Shown here piece by piece: positions 5,065 through 6,170 of a DNA stretch of 6,170 nt. The notes beneath the pieces were generated by a model. The model worked only from the letters and a program-made list of their open reading frames with translations, was not told where the DNA came from and did not search any database. Positions within the stretch are counted from its first letter, which is position 1, and every line of letters begins with the position of its first letter. Made by a program: the position numbers and the translations under genes. Source of the stretch: Firmicutes bacterium UBA4981 (GTDB taxonomy: Bacteria > Bacillota > SHA-98 > UBA4971); assembly GCA_002398515.1 (NCBI GenBank), contig DGZL01000053.1, positions 17,786-23,955 on the forward strand. The letters run 5' to 3'.

Positions 5065-6170
5065 GTGTCCGGCGAGGATCATCTTTTCCTTATAGGCTGT
5101 TTCTTCACATTGGGCGTATTTCTCAAAGAAGCGTGCAGTACCCGAGTGATCTTTGTCGGAAGTTGCTTCGGAGCTTCATGTTTTCTCGTACTGGCCCGAC
5201 TCCTCATTCAGGATCCGAAAGGCTTGAGGACGCACGTCAACTGGGCGGTATGTGCGTGCGTTGCAGTGCTTTCAGGCTTGTTGGTCATGAACGCATGCGC
5301 GTTTCATAGGCAGAGTGTCAGGGAGCTTGTTTCACCCACGTCCGGTCAGGTTCAGGAGATTCAAGGGATTATCACTGACATGCCTGAGGTGGACGATGAA
5401 GGAAAATGGAAAGCAATTCTGATATCAGATGCGGTCATGAGCGATAACGGTTGGAGAGGGATGCGCATACTCCTTACAGGGACTACCGAGCCCGAAAGCG
5501 GTTTGCAGTTTCAGAAAGGACATATTGTTAAGGTCTATGGGCGTTTCTATCTGTCCGGCGCCTCTCTGAATCCGGGTGAGCCTGATATGCGAAGGATCAT
5601 GGCGTACCGTAGGCTTGACGGGACGCTTTATGTCGAGACTATAAATGATATCCGTGTTTTGGGTTGGCGTAAGCCTAACCTGTTCCAGCGTGCGGCTGAG
5701 TCGTTTAGGGGTGCTGTAGTTGCTGCTTGCAATTCTACCCTTATGCCGCGTCATGCAAAGATTCTCACAGGGATGCTTCTGGGGAACGCTCCGTCTCATA
5801 TGAGGCCCGCCTTGGAAGCCACAGGCACATCACACCTTTTTGCCGCTTCGGGCCTTCATGTAGGTTATGTGGCCTTGGCAGTCATGACTCTTATTGCACC
5901 CTTCAGGCTCACAACTGCATGCAGATTTGCCTTTGCCGGTGTATTCATCTGGGTATATGCAGTCGCGTGCGGTCTCCGTGCATCCATAGTAAGAGCAGCC
6001 CTTATGTTTTCATTTGCAGCGCTTCCCAAAATCTTGGGACGGAAGATAACCCCAAAGTCCGCATTGGTCCTGGCATCTCTTGTAATGCTCGCGCTTAACC
6101 CGTATTCCGTCTTTGATGTAAGCGCGCAACTCTCATTCCTTGCAGTCCTTTCCATCACTCACCTATATCC
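5065..6170 (+). CDS. comEC: Competence protein ComEC, DNA-uptake channel (5' part, cut by window end)
   Basis: ComEC is the polytopic membrane protein thought to carry single-stranded DNA across the cytoplasmic membrane during transformation. The frame is open from GTG 5065 to the end of the window, 368 codons, with no internal stop. GGAGGT (5051-5056) lies eight bases upstream of the GTG. Three hydrophobic N-terminal segments (about residues 7-20, 28-48 and 59-74) lead to the soluble OB-fold-like region of the DUF4131 part (about 85-190, QVQEIQGIITDMPEV ... GHIVKVYGRFY). The competence membrane domain then begins, with the family hallmark HLFAASGLHVG (257-267), GLRASIVRAALMF and NPYSVFDVSAQLSFLAV (from 345). 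The remaining membrane helices and any C-terminal metallo-beta-lactamase-like domain, common in Bacillota ComEC, lie outside the window. No damage is seen in the visible part. Confidence 0.94.
   Translation, partial: MSGEDHLFLIGCFFTLGVFLKEACSTRVIFVGSCFGASCFLVLARLLIQDPKGLRTHVNWAVCACVAVLSGLLVMNACAFHRQSVRELVSPTSGQVQEIQGIITDMPEVDDEGKWKAILISDAVMSDNGWRGMRILLTGTTEPESGLQFQKGHIVKVYGRFYLSGASLNPGEPDMRRIMAYRRLDGTLYVETINDIRVLGWRKPNLFQRAAESFRGAVVAACNSTLMPRHAKILTGMLLGNAPSHMRPALEATGTSHLFAASGLHVGYVALAVMTLIAPFRLTTACRFAFAGVFIWVYAVACGLRASIVRAALMFSFAALPKILGRKITPKSALVLASLVMLALNPYSVFDVSAQLSFLAVLSITHLY

Overview
The window looks like chromosomal DNA from a moderate-GC Bacillota (Firmicutes) bacterium, probably an environmental clostridia- or limnochordia-like lineage. 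The evidence is strong GGAGG-type ribosome binding sites, GTG starts, a T-box riboswitch controlling an aminoacyl-tRNA synthetase, and the gene order rsfS - leuS - comEA - comEC. Genus or species cannot be named from this. All recognised genes are on the + strand.

Layout. Positions 1-40 may hold the last codons of an upstream gene. A near-consensus sigma-A promoter (41-69) is followed by about 280 nt of structured, apparently non-coding leader that ends in a terminator-like hairpin (303-336). Next come a small RRM-type RNA-binding protein gene (362-619) and rsfS, the ribosomal silencing factor gene. rsfS appears to start at a non-canonical AUA codon (650-1015). A second near-consensus promoter (1045-1074) drives the leader of leuS. 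This leader is a complete leucine-specific T-box riboswitch: Stem I with a CTC specifier, a TGGTACC antiterminator bulge, and competing terminator. A complete tRNA-Ala(GGC) gene (1313-1388) lies inside it, between the sensor and the antiterminator, closed by a helix that brings the T-box halves together. leuS (1553-4039) is full length. After about 335 nt of non-coding DNA with a GC-rich hairpin come comEA (4375-5043) and the start of comEC (5065 to the window end), which encode parts of the DNA-uptake machine.

How it works together. The first 4 kb is about translation: an RNA-binding protein, a factor that blocks ribosomal subunit joining, a tRNA, and a tRNA synthetase sensed by its own tRNA. 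The last 2 kb belongs to competence and DNA uptake.

The most striking observation is the tRNA-Ala gene nested inside a tRNA-Leu-sensing T-box leader. One transcript would then carry a tRNA that must be excised and a riboswitch that must bind another tRNA. I do not know of a described system of this kind. The second is the likely AUA start of rsfS, which resembles the AUU start of infC (IF3) and raises the possibility of translational self-control.
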